Both the position numbers and the translations under genes were made by a program. From Kushneria aurantia DSM 21353 (GTDB lineage: Bacteria > Pseudomonadota > Gammaproteobacteria > Pseudomonadales > Halomonadaceae), in assembly GCF_000382245.1 (NCBI RefSeq), contig NZ_KB907875.1, forward strand, positions 37,766 to 101,765: a stretch of 64,000 bases of DNA, written 5' to 3'. The notes under the pieces are model-generated. The model ran no database searches and had not been told where the DNA came from. It worked only from the letters and a program-made list of their open reading frames with translations. This document shows, piece by piece, positions 19,828 through 27,590 of the stretch; the first letter of the stretch is position 1, and the number at the start of each line of letters is the position of its first letter.

Positions 19828-20226
19828 TCAGTTGCCCTGTTCGTCGTGCATGTGGCGCTGAAAGTGCTGGATGGAGCGACGCTCACGCTTGTCGGGCCGC
19901 CCTTTGGGGGGCTGCATGCTGCGATCCATGCGGCGCAGCTCGGCCTCGCGGGCACGGCGCGCGCAGCTTGCCTCGGTTTCACGATAGAGCCCCTGTGCCT
20001 CGGGAGCACTACGGCGCCGATCGTCGAGCGCCACCACTTCGACCTCGGCGCGGTCCCACCCCTGTGGAATGGTCAACAGCGCCCCTACCTCGACAAGCTT
20101 GCTGGTCTTGCTGCGCGCGCCGTTGTAGTGCACCTTGCCGCCCTCGATTGCCTTCTGGGCCAGACCACGGGTCTTGAAAAAGCGCGCCGCCCAGAGCCAC
20201 TTGTCGAGTCGAACCTGTTCGCTCAT
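19828..20226 (-). CDS. hslR: Ribosome-associated heat shock protein Hsp15
   Basis: 132 aa, the size of E. coli Hsp15. It has an S4 RNA-binding domain at about 5-60 (VRLDKWLWAARFFKTRGLAQ, then GGKVHYNGARSKTSK) and a basic C-terminal tail (PPKGRPDKRERRSIQHFQRH). Hsp15 binds free 50S subunits carrying nascent chains and helps recycle them. It is first in the hslR-hslO unit, 28 bp downstream of a sigma-32 promoter and divergent from nudE. Confidence 0.95.
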   Translation of the reverse strand: MSEQVRLDKWLWAARFFKTRGLAQKAIEGGKVHYNGARSKTSKLVEVGALLTIPQGWDRAEVEVVALDDRRRSAPEAQGLYRETEASCARRAREAELRRMDRSMQPPKGRPDKRERRSIQHFQRHMHDEQGN

Positions 20227-20254
20227 AACACCTCGCGTCGTTACCTGCAGTGCA

Positions 20255-20282
20255 ATATGGGGGCAGCGTCGCCGGCCTCAAG
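20255..20282 (-). promoter_or_regulatory. Sigma-32 (RpoH) promoter of hslR-hslO
   Basis: On the minus strand CTTGAGG (consensus CTTGAAA), a 13-bp spacer and CCCCATAT, a perfect match to the CCCCATNT -10 element. It ends 28 bp before the hslR ATG. Confidence 0.72.
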
Positions 20283-20412
20283 CCCAGAACGCCGCCACAG
20301 TCGGGCAACACTGTCCGGCAAATACTTTCAAAGCCATGACGATACGATAAGCTGTCATCATGAATATCGAGCGTTTCGAGCGTCGATACCTGCCACCTGC
20401 GGAGATGATGCC

Positions 20413-20997
20413 ATGCCATTAATGGGCACCCCCGATATCGGGCAACGTCGCTGCCTCGCCAAAAGCCGGCTGTTTGCCATCGAGTCGCTGGAACTTACAT
20501 TCTCCAACGGTGCAGAGCGCACCTTCGAGCGTGTCACCAGTAACGGCCAGGGGGCCGGCGCGGTCATGATGGTGGCGATGCCCGACCCGGATCACGTTTT
20601 GCTGATAAGAGAGTATGCCGCCGGTATCGAGGAGTACACTCTGACACTGCCCAAGGGCGTGGTCGATCCCGGCGAAGACATTATTACCGCCGCCAATCGT
20701 GAGCTGCGCGAGGAGTGCGGCTACGGCGCCCACGTCATCGAGCCACTTATGGAGCTGACGCTGGCGCCCAACTACATGACCCATCGCATTCAGGTGCTGA
20801 TGGCCACGCGGCTCTATGAAGAGAGTCTGCCGGGTGATGAGCCCGAACCGCTGCAGGTCGAGCGCTATCCAATCGAGGATATTGGCGCCCTGCTGGCCCG
20901 CGGCGACTTTCATGAAGGGCGGGCGATCGCCGCCCTTTTTATCGCCCGCGAGCGGCTCAGAGAGCGCCAGGAGTCTCCCGACCCCATGTTCTGGTAA
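20413..20997 (+). CDS. nudE: ADP compounds hydrolase (Nudix)
   Basis: 194 aa. The Nudix box runs from GVVDPGED to RELREECGYG. The N-terminal AKSRLFAIESLELTFSNGAE and the C-terminal SPDPMFW ending resemble E. coli NudE (186 aa), which splits ADP-ribose, NADH and Ap3A. The ATG at 20413 follows GGAGA by 7 nt. The open frame continues upstream over hslR but that part is its antisense. It is divergent from hslR. Confidence 0.85.
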   Translation: MPLMGTPDIGQRRCLAKSRLFAIESLELTFSNGAERTFERVTSNGQGAGAVMMVAMPDPDHVLLIREYAAGIEEYTLTLPKGVVDPGEDIITAANRELREECGYGAHVIEPLMELTLAPNYMTHRIQVLMATRLYEESLPGDEPEPLQVERYPIEDIGALLARGDFHEGRAIAALFIARERLRERQESPDPMFW

Positions 20998-21027
20998 TAC
21001 GGCCGCGGATGACAGTACCCCAGACGC

Positions 21028-21055
21028 AAAAGACCGGCAGCGTGAGCTGCCGGTC
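21028..21055 (-). terminator. Terminator between nudE and the repeat-protein gene
   Basis: Perfect 9-bp stem GACCGGCAG / CTGCCGGTC. On the minus strand it is followed by TTTTGCG, so it best serves the repeat-protein gene. It may also stop nudE. Confidence 0.65.
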
Positions 21056-21099
21056 CTGCCTTTGCACCAGTTTAGCTGCCGGTTCGAACGGCGATAGCG

Positions 21100-21447
21100 T
21101 TACTGCTGGTTGGCACTGTCCTCGTCCATTGGCTCGGTGGATTCCATCTGAGCGGAGTGTCCCTGGCGACCGGTATCGGTCTCATCCATGGTGGTTGACG
21201 TGCCGGCGCTGCCGTCGGGATTGGTGGACTCCATCTGAGCCGATTCACCCTGACGTCCGGTCGGCGTCTCTTCCATGTTGGTAGTGGTGCCGCTACTGGC
21301 ATTGGGGTTGGTCGACTCCATCTGTGCCGACTGGCCCTGACGGCTGGTTGGCGTTTCATCCGTGTTGGCTTCGGTGCTGCTCATGCTGGAAGCCATTACG
21401 GGAAGCGTAAACGCGGCGCAAAATACGGTTGCAAGCAGCTTTTTCAT
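21100..21447 (-). CDS. Secreted small repeat protein A (GRQGxSAQMEST repeats)
   Basis: 115 aa; family not recognised. A signal peptide (MKKLLATVFCAAFTLPVMA, cleavage near 19) is followed by an acidic, Ser/Thr/Gln-rich, cysteine-free mature part. That part is three copies of a 29-residue unit with core (S/G)RQGxSAQMEST, at 35-46, 64-75 and 93-104. Linkers are NPNASSGTTTNMEETPT and NPDGSAGTSTTMDETDT. It has a strong ribosome-binding site (AAGGAAGG). A paralogue lies at 21997-22335. Periplasmic or secreted location is inferred from the signal. The mature chain looks intrinsically disordered. Confidence 0.8.
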   Translation of the reverse strand: MKKLLATVFCAAFTLPVMASSMSSTEANTDETPTSRQGQSAQMESTNPNASSGTTTNMEETPTGRQGESAQMESTNPDGSAGTSTTMDETDTGRQGHSAQMESTEPMDEDSANQQ

Positions 21448-21996
21448 GGTTCCTTCCTTAGTTCGAATGCCTGATTAGCGGTGCCTACCTTCCTGGCGAC
21501 ACCTCTCCATTGCCTTACTCAGCGGCAGCACCGGGCTACCGACCGTCTTCCCTGACGAAATCTGACGACGGTGGGCACTGACCCGTAACCGTCATGTCAT
21601 ACGATTGCAATCATGGTGCAAGGCTCACTGCTTGTCAAACAATTGTACAGCTAATCAGCCACGCACAAGATTCTCTCTCGGCCTCTGCATCTCACTTCAT
21701 CGATAAAAACAAAAGGCCGGCAGCTGGCAATGCCGGACCGGGACGACTGGCAAAGTGCCTTTGGCACTACCACCGGATCGGAAAAGCCTTCCACGAGGGC
21801 GCTATAAACCCGTCCATGGACGCTAAATTCGCCATCCCTGGCGAATAACCCTCGTTTCAGGCTGTTTCCGATCCTCTCCTGCAGGTTTTCACAAAACTTT
21901 TGCGGGGTTTGTCATCGATCCGGGGCCGGCAGCGGGCGCTGTCGGCCTCTCATCGGCATGGATCGGAACCGCCGCCGATATAGCATGCCAACAGGA
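21448..21996. other. 549 bp region between the two repeat-protein genes
   Basis: No credible protein gene. It contains the promoter of repeat protein A and, on the minus strand, a series of hairpins ending in a terminator (separate entry). An 84-codon plus-strand frame at 21594-21848 has no ribosome-binding site and no recognisable composition. Confidence 0.5.
21704..21850 (-). ncRNA. Candidate small RNA or structured 3' UTR
   Basis: Minus strand, in order: a perfect 8-bp hairpin ATTCGCCA-GGGA-TGGCGAAT (21827-21846), a 6-bp hairpin AGTGCC-AAA-GGCACT (about 21755-21769), and a terminator-like stem CCGGCA..TGCCGG followed by CCTTTTGTTTTT (21704-21738). It begins about 145 nt after the stop of repeat protein B, so it may be that mRNA's processed 3' end or an independent sRNA. 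No promoter was identified. Confidence 0.45.
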
Positions 21997-22335
21997 TTAC
22001 AGGTCGGCATCATCCTGCATGGGCTCGGTGGATGCCATCTGATCGGAGTTGCCCTGACGACCGGTCTCGATTACGTGAAAGGCTTCACCCGAAGCGCCAT
22101 TGGTCGACATGCGGGTCGTCTCCATCTGCGCCGAATGGCTCTGGCGACCGGTCTCGGTCACGCTCGCTCGAGTTTTTGCGGCATCCGTTTGCACATGAGT
22201 GGATTCCATCTGTGCCGAATGGCCCTGACGACCGGTATCCAGACTGCCCTGCTGCCCTTCATGGCCATCCAGACTGGCAGCCATGGCGGGCAGCGACAAT
22301 GCAGCGAAGGTGACAGCAGCGATAACTTTTTTCAT
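21997..22335 (-). CDS. Secreted small repeat protein B (GRQGxSAQMEST repeats)
   Basis: 112 aa paralogue of the protein at 21100-21447. The signal peptide is MKKVIAAVTFAALSLPAMA. Three repeat cores follow: TGRQGHSAQMEST (34-46), TGRQSHSAQMETT (62-74) and TGRQGNSDQMAST (91-103), again spaced 28-29 residues. Linkers differ fully from protein A, so the core motif is what selection has kept. There is no cysteine or membrane helix after the signal. Ribosome-binding site AGGAG. Same strand as protein A but separated by about 550 bp with its own apparent 3' structure. Function unknown. Confidence 0.8.
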   Translation of the reverse strand: MKKVIAAVTFAALSLPAMAASLDGHEGQQGSLDTGRQGHSAQMESTHVQTDAAKTRASVTETGRQSHSAQMETTRMSTNGASGEAFHVIETGRQGNSDQMASTEPMQDDADL

Positions 22336-22720
22336 CGGTATTCTCCTGATTTATGGCGATACCCCGCCACCCTGGCAGGGGTCTTGCTCTTGCTGTGCTG
22401 ACGCATGGCATCAAGTCCGGGTTCGGGAGAGCGCATCAGCAGCGGCCCAGTAGTTTTCAGACTTAATGTTAGTCAGCTAACGAAGATAAAGTTATTCTTC
22501 TGTATCGCTTCTGTCAAATAATTGGCGAAATAGTAGGTGGCTATCAAAAAGTGGCGCGCGATATAAATGACGGCGCTTTTATAGCGCCGCCATTCAAGCT
22601 GCGGCGGCAACGCCAAAACCGCTACGAGCAGTGCAGGGCCGGGATGCTTTGCGGCAAGCAACCGGGCCATCAGCGACGCATGACAGCTCGCGGCGATGCT
22701 GTTAACCTGGCCGCCTGCCG
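22336..22720. other. 385 bp A/T-rich divergent promoter region
   Basis: Lies between repeat protein B (minus) and the glycosyltransferase pair (plus). It contains the palindrome at 22468-22482. Short frames on both strands at 22473-22748 look non-coding. Confidence 0.5.
22468..22482. promoter_or_regulatory. Palindrome GTTAG-N4-CTAACG, copy 1
   Basis: GTTAG TCAG CTAAC G. The same pattern recurs at 24854-24868, upstream of the ParB-like gene. A shared regulator site is inferred. Confidence 0.4.
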
Positions 22721-23659
22721 TTGTCGGACAGGACTTCTTCAAGCGTGACGAACATTCTTTCCGCGCGAAAAAAGCGCAAGCTGCTCACCCGAATACTGTC
22801 GCCGCGGATGGCGATCCGCAATCGTCTGGCACGGCGTGGTCTCGAGACCAATCGCCGACTGGTGGTGTCAATGACCACTCACCCGCCCAGAATTCACGAA
22901 GTGTACATCGCGCTTGAGTCGATCATGGCGCAGGAGATCAATGACTTCACGCTGCGACTTTATATCTCCGCAAGCGACATGACACGTATCGGCCAACTGC
23001 CTGCCACGCTACATCGACTGGTCAGGCGCGGGCTCGAAATCGTGATCACAGCGCAGGACTATCGTTCCTACGACAAGCTGGTTCACGCTCTCGCCGACTC
23101 ACCCGAGGCCACTATCGTTACCGCCGATGACGATGTCATCTACCCTCGCCGATGGCTGTCCGAACTACTGGCAGGCGCTCGGCGCCACCCCGGCTGCATC
23201 ATCTGCCATCGCGGCCATCTGCTCAGCGAATCACCGCCCGGATCGGGTCGTATCAGCTATGGTGCCTCACGTGCAGCGGGCGCCGATGCCGCTCAAGAGC
23301 CGGCTCTTGCCCTGATGCCCACCGGCAACAGTGGGGTTCTCTACCCGCCCGGCAGTCTTGACCCCATGGCACAGGACAGCGACAGCTTCCTGCGTCTGGC
23401 CCCCAGTGCCGATGACATCTGGTTCAAGCTCGCCTCGCTGAAACGCGGCACACGCTGCTATCGTCTCGGCGAGCGCAACGCCGAGTTTCCGCCCACTCGC
23501 TCAGCGCGACTGGCGCCCCTGCACCGTGAAAACGTCGCCGGCGGCGGCAACGACCGGCAGCTGGCTGACTGCCTGGCGCACTTCCCGGAACTCGCCAGGA
23601 AGCTGTTCGACGAGCTGACAGCCGACCGCTCGACACTGCTGCAGGAGGAGAAGCCATGA
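22721..23659 (+). CDS. Glycosyltransferase-like protein (GT-A, DxD)
   Basis: 312 aa. The segment LVVSMTTHPPRIHEVYIALE followed by TIVTADDDVIYPRRWLSELL (DxD-type metal/nucleotide-sugar site) indicates a GT-A fold glycosyltransferase. The N-terminus is basic with no signal, so it is probably a peripheral inner-membrane enzyme. The start is uncertain: TTG 22721 or GTG 22745; neither has a strong ribosome-binding site. The stop overlaps the next glycosyltransferase start by 4 bp, so the two are coupled. Acceptor and donor sugars are unknown. Confidence 0.7.
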   Translation: MSDRTSSSVTNILSARKKRKLLTRILSPRMAIRNRLARRGLETNRRLVVSMTTHPPRIHEVYIALESIMAQEINDFTLRLYISASDMTRIGQLPATLHRLVRRGLEIVITAQDYRSYDKLVHALADSPEATIVTADDDVIYPRRWLSELLAGARRHPGCIICHRGHLLSESPPGSGRISYGASRAAGADAAQEPALALMPTGNSGVLYPPGSLDPMAQDSDSFLRLAPSADDIWFKLASLKRGTRCYRLGERNAEFPPTRSARLAPLHRENVAGGGNDRQLADCLAHFPELARKLFDELTADRSTLLQEEKP

Positions 23660-24810
23660 CACAGCGCATCCTGCTGGTCGTCAGAAGACTCAACATTGGC
23701 GGCATTCAGCGCGTCACCATCAATCTGGCCAATGTGCTCAATCGTGCAGGGCACGATGTTCATGTACTGGTGCTCAAGGGCGGCGACGAAGAGCTGCTGC
23801 CCGACCCGGGCGTGACCCTGCATCGCGTCGATTTCGACAAGCGCTTTCGCCATACCGGCATCGGGCTGATTCATGATCTGCTGACACGCGCCCTGCTCAA
23901 GCCGCTGCTGCCCGGCTCCGGTTTCATGTGGCGAGGCGCCTACGGGGGCTACTATCTCAGGCGGTTCGTCGAGCAGCTGGAGCGCCAGCATGGCCCGGTC
24001 GATCGCATCATCATGCGCGGCCAGGGCGCTTTTGAAACCGTCTGGTCGTGGCACGACCCCAGACTCTGGCAGGTCACGGTGTCATGGCCGGGAGACTACG
24101 GCGGTCGCCTCAAGGGCATTTATCTGCGCCGCCTGTACCAGCACAAACAGGTGGTTTGTAATACCCCCAATGTGCGCCAGCAGCTGGAAAAACAGCTCGC
24201 CTTTCATGACATCGAACCGCGGCGCTGGGCGACGATCGGCAACCCCTGCGATATCGAAGCGATCCGGTCACTGGCCGATGAAAGCGTCGAGCTGCCGAAG
24301 CGGCCCTACGTCGTTCACGTGTCGCGCCTGTCGCAGGTCAAGCGTCAGGACCTGCTGATCCGCGCTTATCTGGCCGCCGACATCGAGGAAGACCTGGTGA
24401 TCGTCGGCGACGGGCCAATGCGGGAAAGCATCGAGCAGTTGATCGATGCGTTGGGCGTGGGTGATCGCGTCCACCTGATAGGCAGCCGCGCCAATCCCTA
24501 CCCCTGGATGAAACAGGCTCGACTGTTCGTACTCAGTTCGAAAAGCGAGGCCTTCGGCATCGTACTGGCGGAAAGCATGATCTGCGGCACGCCCTGCGTG
24601 GCGGTCGATGCGCCGGGCGGCATCCGTAATGTGCTGATCAACGATCAGGCACGCCTGGTGGTCGACAACAGCATCGAGGGGCTGGCTGCCGGTATACGTG
24701 AGGGACTGGCCCATCCTCCGGACATAAATGCCGATCCGGAACTGATCGAGCGCTTTCGCGATACCCGTATCATGCGGGCCTTTCTCGAATTGCCGGTCAG
24801 TGGAGACTGA
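23656..24810 (+). CDS. Glycosyltransferase, GT4 family
   Basis: 384 aa GT-B glycosyltransferase. The N-terminal acceptor domain begins ILLVVRRLNIGGIQRVTINL with the Gly-rich loop. The C-terminal domain has HVSRLSQVKRQDLLIRAYLA, VIVGDGPMRESIEQL and the EX7E motif in EAFGIVLAESMICGTPCVAV. Such enzymes build lipopolysaccharide or capsule on the cytoplasmic face. ATGA overlap with the preceding gene marks an operon of two. Followed by about 100 bp of A/T-rich DNA, then the ParB-like gene. Confidence 0.88.
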   Translation: MTQRILLVVRRLNIGGIQRVTINLANVLNRAGHDVHVLVLKGGDEELLPDPGVTLHRVDFDKRFRHTGIGLIHDLLTRALLKPLLPGSGFMWRGAYGGYYLRRFVEQLERQHGPVDRIIMRGQGAFETVWSWHDPRLWQVTVSWPGDYGGRLKGIYLRRLYQHKQVVCNTPNVRQQLEKQLAFHDIEPRRWATIGNPCDIEAIRSLADESVELPKRPYVVHVSRLSQVKRQDLLIRAYLAADIEEDLVIVGDGPMRESIEQLIDALGVGDRVHLIGSRANPYPWMKQARLFVLSSKSEAFGIVLAESMICGTPCVAVDAPGGIRNVLINDQARLVVDNSIEGLAAGIREGLAHPPDINADPELIERFRDTRIMRAFLELPVSGD

Positions 24811-24852
24811 TACTCAGAAGACATAATATTTTTTTAATTTTTCTATGGCGAT

Positions 24853-24868
24853 CGTTAGCACACTAACG
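24853..24868. promoter_or_regulatory. Palindrome CGTTAG-N4-CTAACG, copy 2
   Basis: Perfect 6-bp arms CGTTAG and CTAACG around CACA, about 50 bp upstream of the ParB-like gene. It matches copy 1 in arms and spacing. Confidence 0.4.
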
Positions 24869-24918
24869 CTAAACTTGACCTTGATTTATTACTGTCATGT
24901 TTCACTTTAGTGGACGCC

Positions 24919-25833
24919 ATGTTGCACGGTTTTCAACCTCCTGCCGGAGGGCCGCTCGAAGGCCACCGCCGTCTGGCGACAGCTACTTTCCGAGTGCGCC
25001 TGCGCGAGAGCGTCAAGCTGCGCGTTCAGCGCACCCTTGGCCAGGCAATAGAGAAGCGCTGGTTCGAGCGCTGGCTCGACCATCGCCCCGGCGGGGCGAG
25101 GCTGGAGCGCATGGGCCTGCCGCGCCGCGAACTTGAACGGCGGCTGGAAGATGCGCTGACGGTCTGGGTCGACCCGCGCGAATTGATCCGCAACGTCGAC
25201 TTCAAGGGCGTGGGCAATGTGCGCCCCTCCTCTTCCGCCTTTATCTGGGACGGCGACTGGGATCTCAGCCGCGGCGATCTGCGCCGCGGCTCGCGCTATC
25301 GCTTTATCAGCGAGCTGGATGAGCATCGCAACGATCTGCGCCACACCCACCGTTTTGCCGAGCTGCACGCCCGGCTGGAGGCCGGTCACCCCCATCTTGT
25401 CCCGCTCGAGGGGCTACGACTCGACAGCGACGACAAGATCGTCGACTGGCTGCAGCGCTATGTTGGCTATATGGACCATATGGCCCGCAACGGTTTCGAC
25501 AGCCGGCTGGGCAAGGACGAACTGGGCGTGGCGGTCACTCGCGACGGCCGTCTGGTCAAGATCAACCGCGGCCTTCATCGTCTCGCCATGGCCCAGCACC
25601 TGGGACTTTCGCGCATACCGGTCAGGGTCAGGGCGGTGCATCGTCAGTGGTGGCAGCGGATAACGGCGGACGCCAGCGGCATGGCGGCAATCGACAGACT
25701 GACACAGGCCCTGCCCCACTGCCCGCCGGAGACCCGCCCCGGCCCCCTCGACCCAACCCCGGATCGCGGTGCCTTCGAGTGGCCCGTGGCGCGCCTGATT
25801 TATCACCATGGCGTATTGGCAACGCCGCTATAA
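24919..25833 (+). CDS. ParB/sulfiredoxin-like conserved protein beside glycosyltransferases
   Basis: 304 aa from ATG 24919 (GTG 24910 is an alternative). The central part has WVDPRELIRNVDFKGVGNVR and WDGDWDLSRGDLRRGSRYRF. The C-terminal half has ELGVAVTRDGRLVKINRGLH followed by RLAMAQHLGLSRIPVRVRAV. The 'G-x-HR-x-AxxLGL-xxIPVxV' pattern is that of ParB/Srx-like nucleotide-binding domains. Proteins of this layout recur near polysaccharide genes, but I know of no assigned reaction. It has no signal or membrane helix. Codon use is like its neighbours. Confidence 0.65.
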   Translation: MLHGFQPPAGGPLEGHRRLATATFRVRLRESVKLRVQRTLGQAIEKRWFERWLDHRPGGARLERMGLPRRELERRLEDALTVWVDPRELIRNVDFKGVGNVRPSSSAFIWDGDWDLSRGDLRRGSRYRFISELDEHRNDLRHTHRFAELHARLEAGHPHLVPLEGLRLDSDDKIVDWLQRYVGYMDHMARNGFDSRLGKDELGVAVTRDGRLVKINRGLHRLAMAQHLGLSRIPVRVRAVHRQWWQRITADASGMAAIDRLTQALPHCPPETRPGPLDPTPDRGAFEWPVARLIYHHGVLATPL

Positions 25834-25875
25834 AAGCTAAGCTGGCAGCATCGCCCATTTCTATGCGGAGTTGCC

Positions 25876-27504
25876 ATGGACCGCTTCTACAACCAGCCGC
25901 GCCAGCTTGTCGATCAGATGCTGGAAGGCCTTGCGCTTTTTAACCCCGTTACGCTATGCAACGACCCGTCCGCGCGCATCGTGATGCGTCGCGACTGGCA
26001 GCCCCGACGCGAGGGATGTCAGCAGGTCGCCCTCATCTCCGGCGGCGGCTCCGGGCATGAACCCGCTCATGGCGGTTTCGTGGGTGAGGGTATGCTCACC
26101 GCCGCGGTAGCCGGCGATCTGTTCGCCTCCCCGGGCGTCGAGGCGGTGCTGGCTGCCATCCGCGCCTGCTGCGGCGAAGCCGGCTGCCTGTTGATTATCA
26201 AGAACTACACCGGTGACCGGCTCAACTTCGGGCTGGCCGCCGAGCGTGCCCGTGAAGAGGGCTACCGGATCGAGACGGTGATCGTTGCCGACGATGTCGC
26301 CCTGCCCGATGCCGAACAGCCGCGCGGTCTGGCCGGCACCCTGCTGGTACACAAGATAGCGGGCTTCCACGCCGGCCGCGGCGACAGCCTTGAAACGGTA
26401 CTGGCAGCCGCCCGCGACACCGCCACCGCACTGCGCTCTTTGGGCATGGCACTCTCCAGCGCCACCCTGCCCGGCAACGCCCGTGAAAAACGTCGCTCTC
26501 CGGAGCTGGGGCTGGGCATTCACAACGAGCCCGGCGCACGCCACATCGATCCACACGATGCCCACGAGGCGGTCCAGCAGCTGCTGGCAACGCTCGACAG
26601 CGGCGACGACGGCCCCTTTGTTCTGCTGCTCAACAATCTGGGCGGTTGCTCGCCGCAGGAGATGCAGCTTCTGGCCCGGGAGTGCCTGCAGCAGTGGGGC
26701 ATCGAACGGGTCGCGCTGCTGATCGGCCCGGCCGCGATGATGTCATCGCTGGATATGCATGGCTTTTCGCTGACCGCCCTGCCCCTTAGCGACGCACGTC
26801 GCGAAGCCCTCGAAGCGCAGACGACCGCCGTCGGCTGGGCGGCGCCGCGTCCGGTGGCACAGGCCACTACTTTCACGCCACGCTTCAGCGAAGCCGAAGC
26901 CAGCGGTGGCGGTCGCCGCGACGCCGAGCGCGCGGCGCTGATAAAGCGGCTGGCGCAGGTACTGCGCGACAGCGAGGAGGCGCTTGATCGACTGGATGCG
27001 AAGGTGGGCGACGGCGATGCCGGCGCCACCTTTGCCGCCGGCGCAGGAGCGGTATTGACAGCGCTCGACGAAGATCGTCTCTCCACCGGCGAGGATGCCC
27101 GCCTCGCCAGCGAACTGGGGCAGCTGTTCGCCGCCTCGATGGGCGGCTCCAGCGGCGTGCTGGTATCGATTCTGATGAGCGCCGCTTGCAGCGCGCTGGA
27201 AGCGCAAAGAGGCTGGCCCGCCGCGCTGGCCGAGGGCGTGGCGCGCATGCAGCACTATGGCGGCGCCGAACGCGGCGATCGCACCCTGCTCGACGCCCTG
27301 ATACCCGCCGTCGAGGCGCTCGAGGCGGACGCCAGCCTGCAGGACGCAGCCCGGGCGGCTCGCGAAGGGGCCAGGGCGACAGCCGCCATGACCCGCGCCG
27401 GCGCCGGGCGCGCCAGCCAGGTGCCGGGTGACGCCCTGGAAGGCGTGACCGACCCCGGCGCCGAAGCCATGGCGCGACTTTTCGAGGCGCTGGCAGCGCG
27501 CTGA
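25876..27504 (+). CDS. Dihydroxyacetone kinase, fused DhaK-DhaL (ATP-dependent type)
   Basis: 542 aa single-chain kinase phosphorylating dihydroxyacetone (and often glyceraldehyde). The DhaK half (about 1-335) has VALISGGGSGHEPAHGGFVG and the hemiaminal-forming His216 in LGLGIHNEPG. The DhaL half (about 355-542) has the Asp-rich metal/ATP site DAKVGDGDAGATF and SMGGSSGVL. The fusion is the Citrobacter/eukaryote ATP-using type, not the PTS-dependent DhaKLM type. No glycerol dehydrogenase is adjacent. It is monocistronic, 42 bp past the ParB-like gene. Confidence 0.92.
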   Translation: MDRFYNQPRQLVDQMLEGLALFNPVTLCNDPSARIVMRRDWQPRREGCQQVALISGGGSGHEPAHGGFVGEGMLTAAVAGDLFASPGVEAVLAAIRACCGEAGCLLIIKNYTGDRLNFGLAAERAREEGYRIETVIVADDVALPDAEQPRGLAGTLLVHKIAGFHAGRGDSLETVLAAARDTATALRSLGMALSSATLPGNAREKRRSPELGLGIHNEPGARHIDPHDAHEAVQQLLATLDSGDDGPFVLLLNNLGGCSPQEMQLLARECLQQWGIERVALLIGPAAMMSSLDMHGFSLTALPLSDARREALEAQTTAVGWAAPRPVAQATTFTPRFSEAEASGGGRRDAERAALIKRLAQVLRDSEEALDRLDAKVGDGDAGATFAAGAGAVLTALDEDRLSTGEDARLASELGQLFAASMGGSSGVLVSILMSAACSALEAQRGWPAALAEGVARMQHYGGAERGDRTLLDALIPAVEALEADASLQDAARAAREGARATAAMTRAGAGRASQVPGDALEGVTDPGAEAMARLFEALAAR

Positions 27505-27536
27505 CAGCCTTTGCCGCCTCGCTGCAGCGAGGCGTA

Positions 27537-27577
27537 AAAAAAGCGCCGCCCCTCGCAGAGCGCCGCTTTTTCATCAC
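27537..27577. terminator. Candidate bidirectional terminator between dhaKL and lon
   Basis: AAAAAAGCG..CGCTTTTT flanks an imperfect G/C hairpin between two convergent genes. The T-runs on both strands support use in both directions. The inner stem is weak. Confidence 0.5.
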
Positions 27578-27590
27578 CTGACAACCGTCT

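Noticed and set aside
21594..21848. 84-codon plus-strand frame between the repeat-protein genes
   Set aside because: No ribosome-binding site or family; it is antisense to a series of hairpins better explained as RNA structure.
22473..22748. Short frames on both strands before the glycosyltransferase pair (89 and 65 codons)
   Set aside because: No ribosome-binding site, odd composition, and they cover an A/T-rich promoter region with a palindrome.
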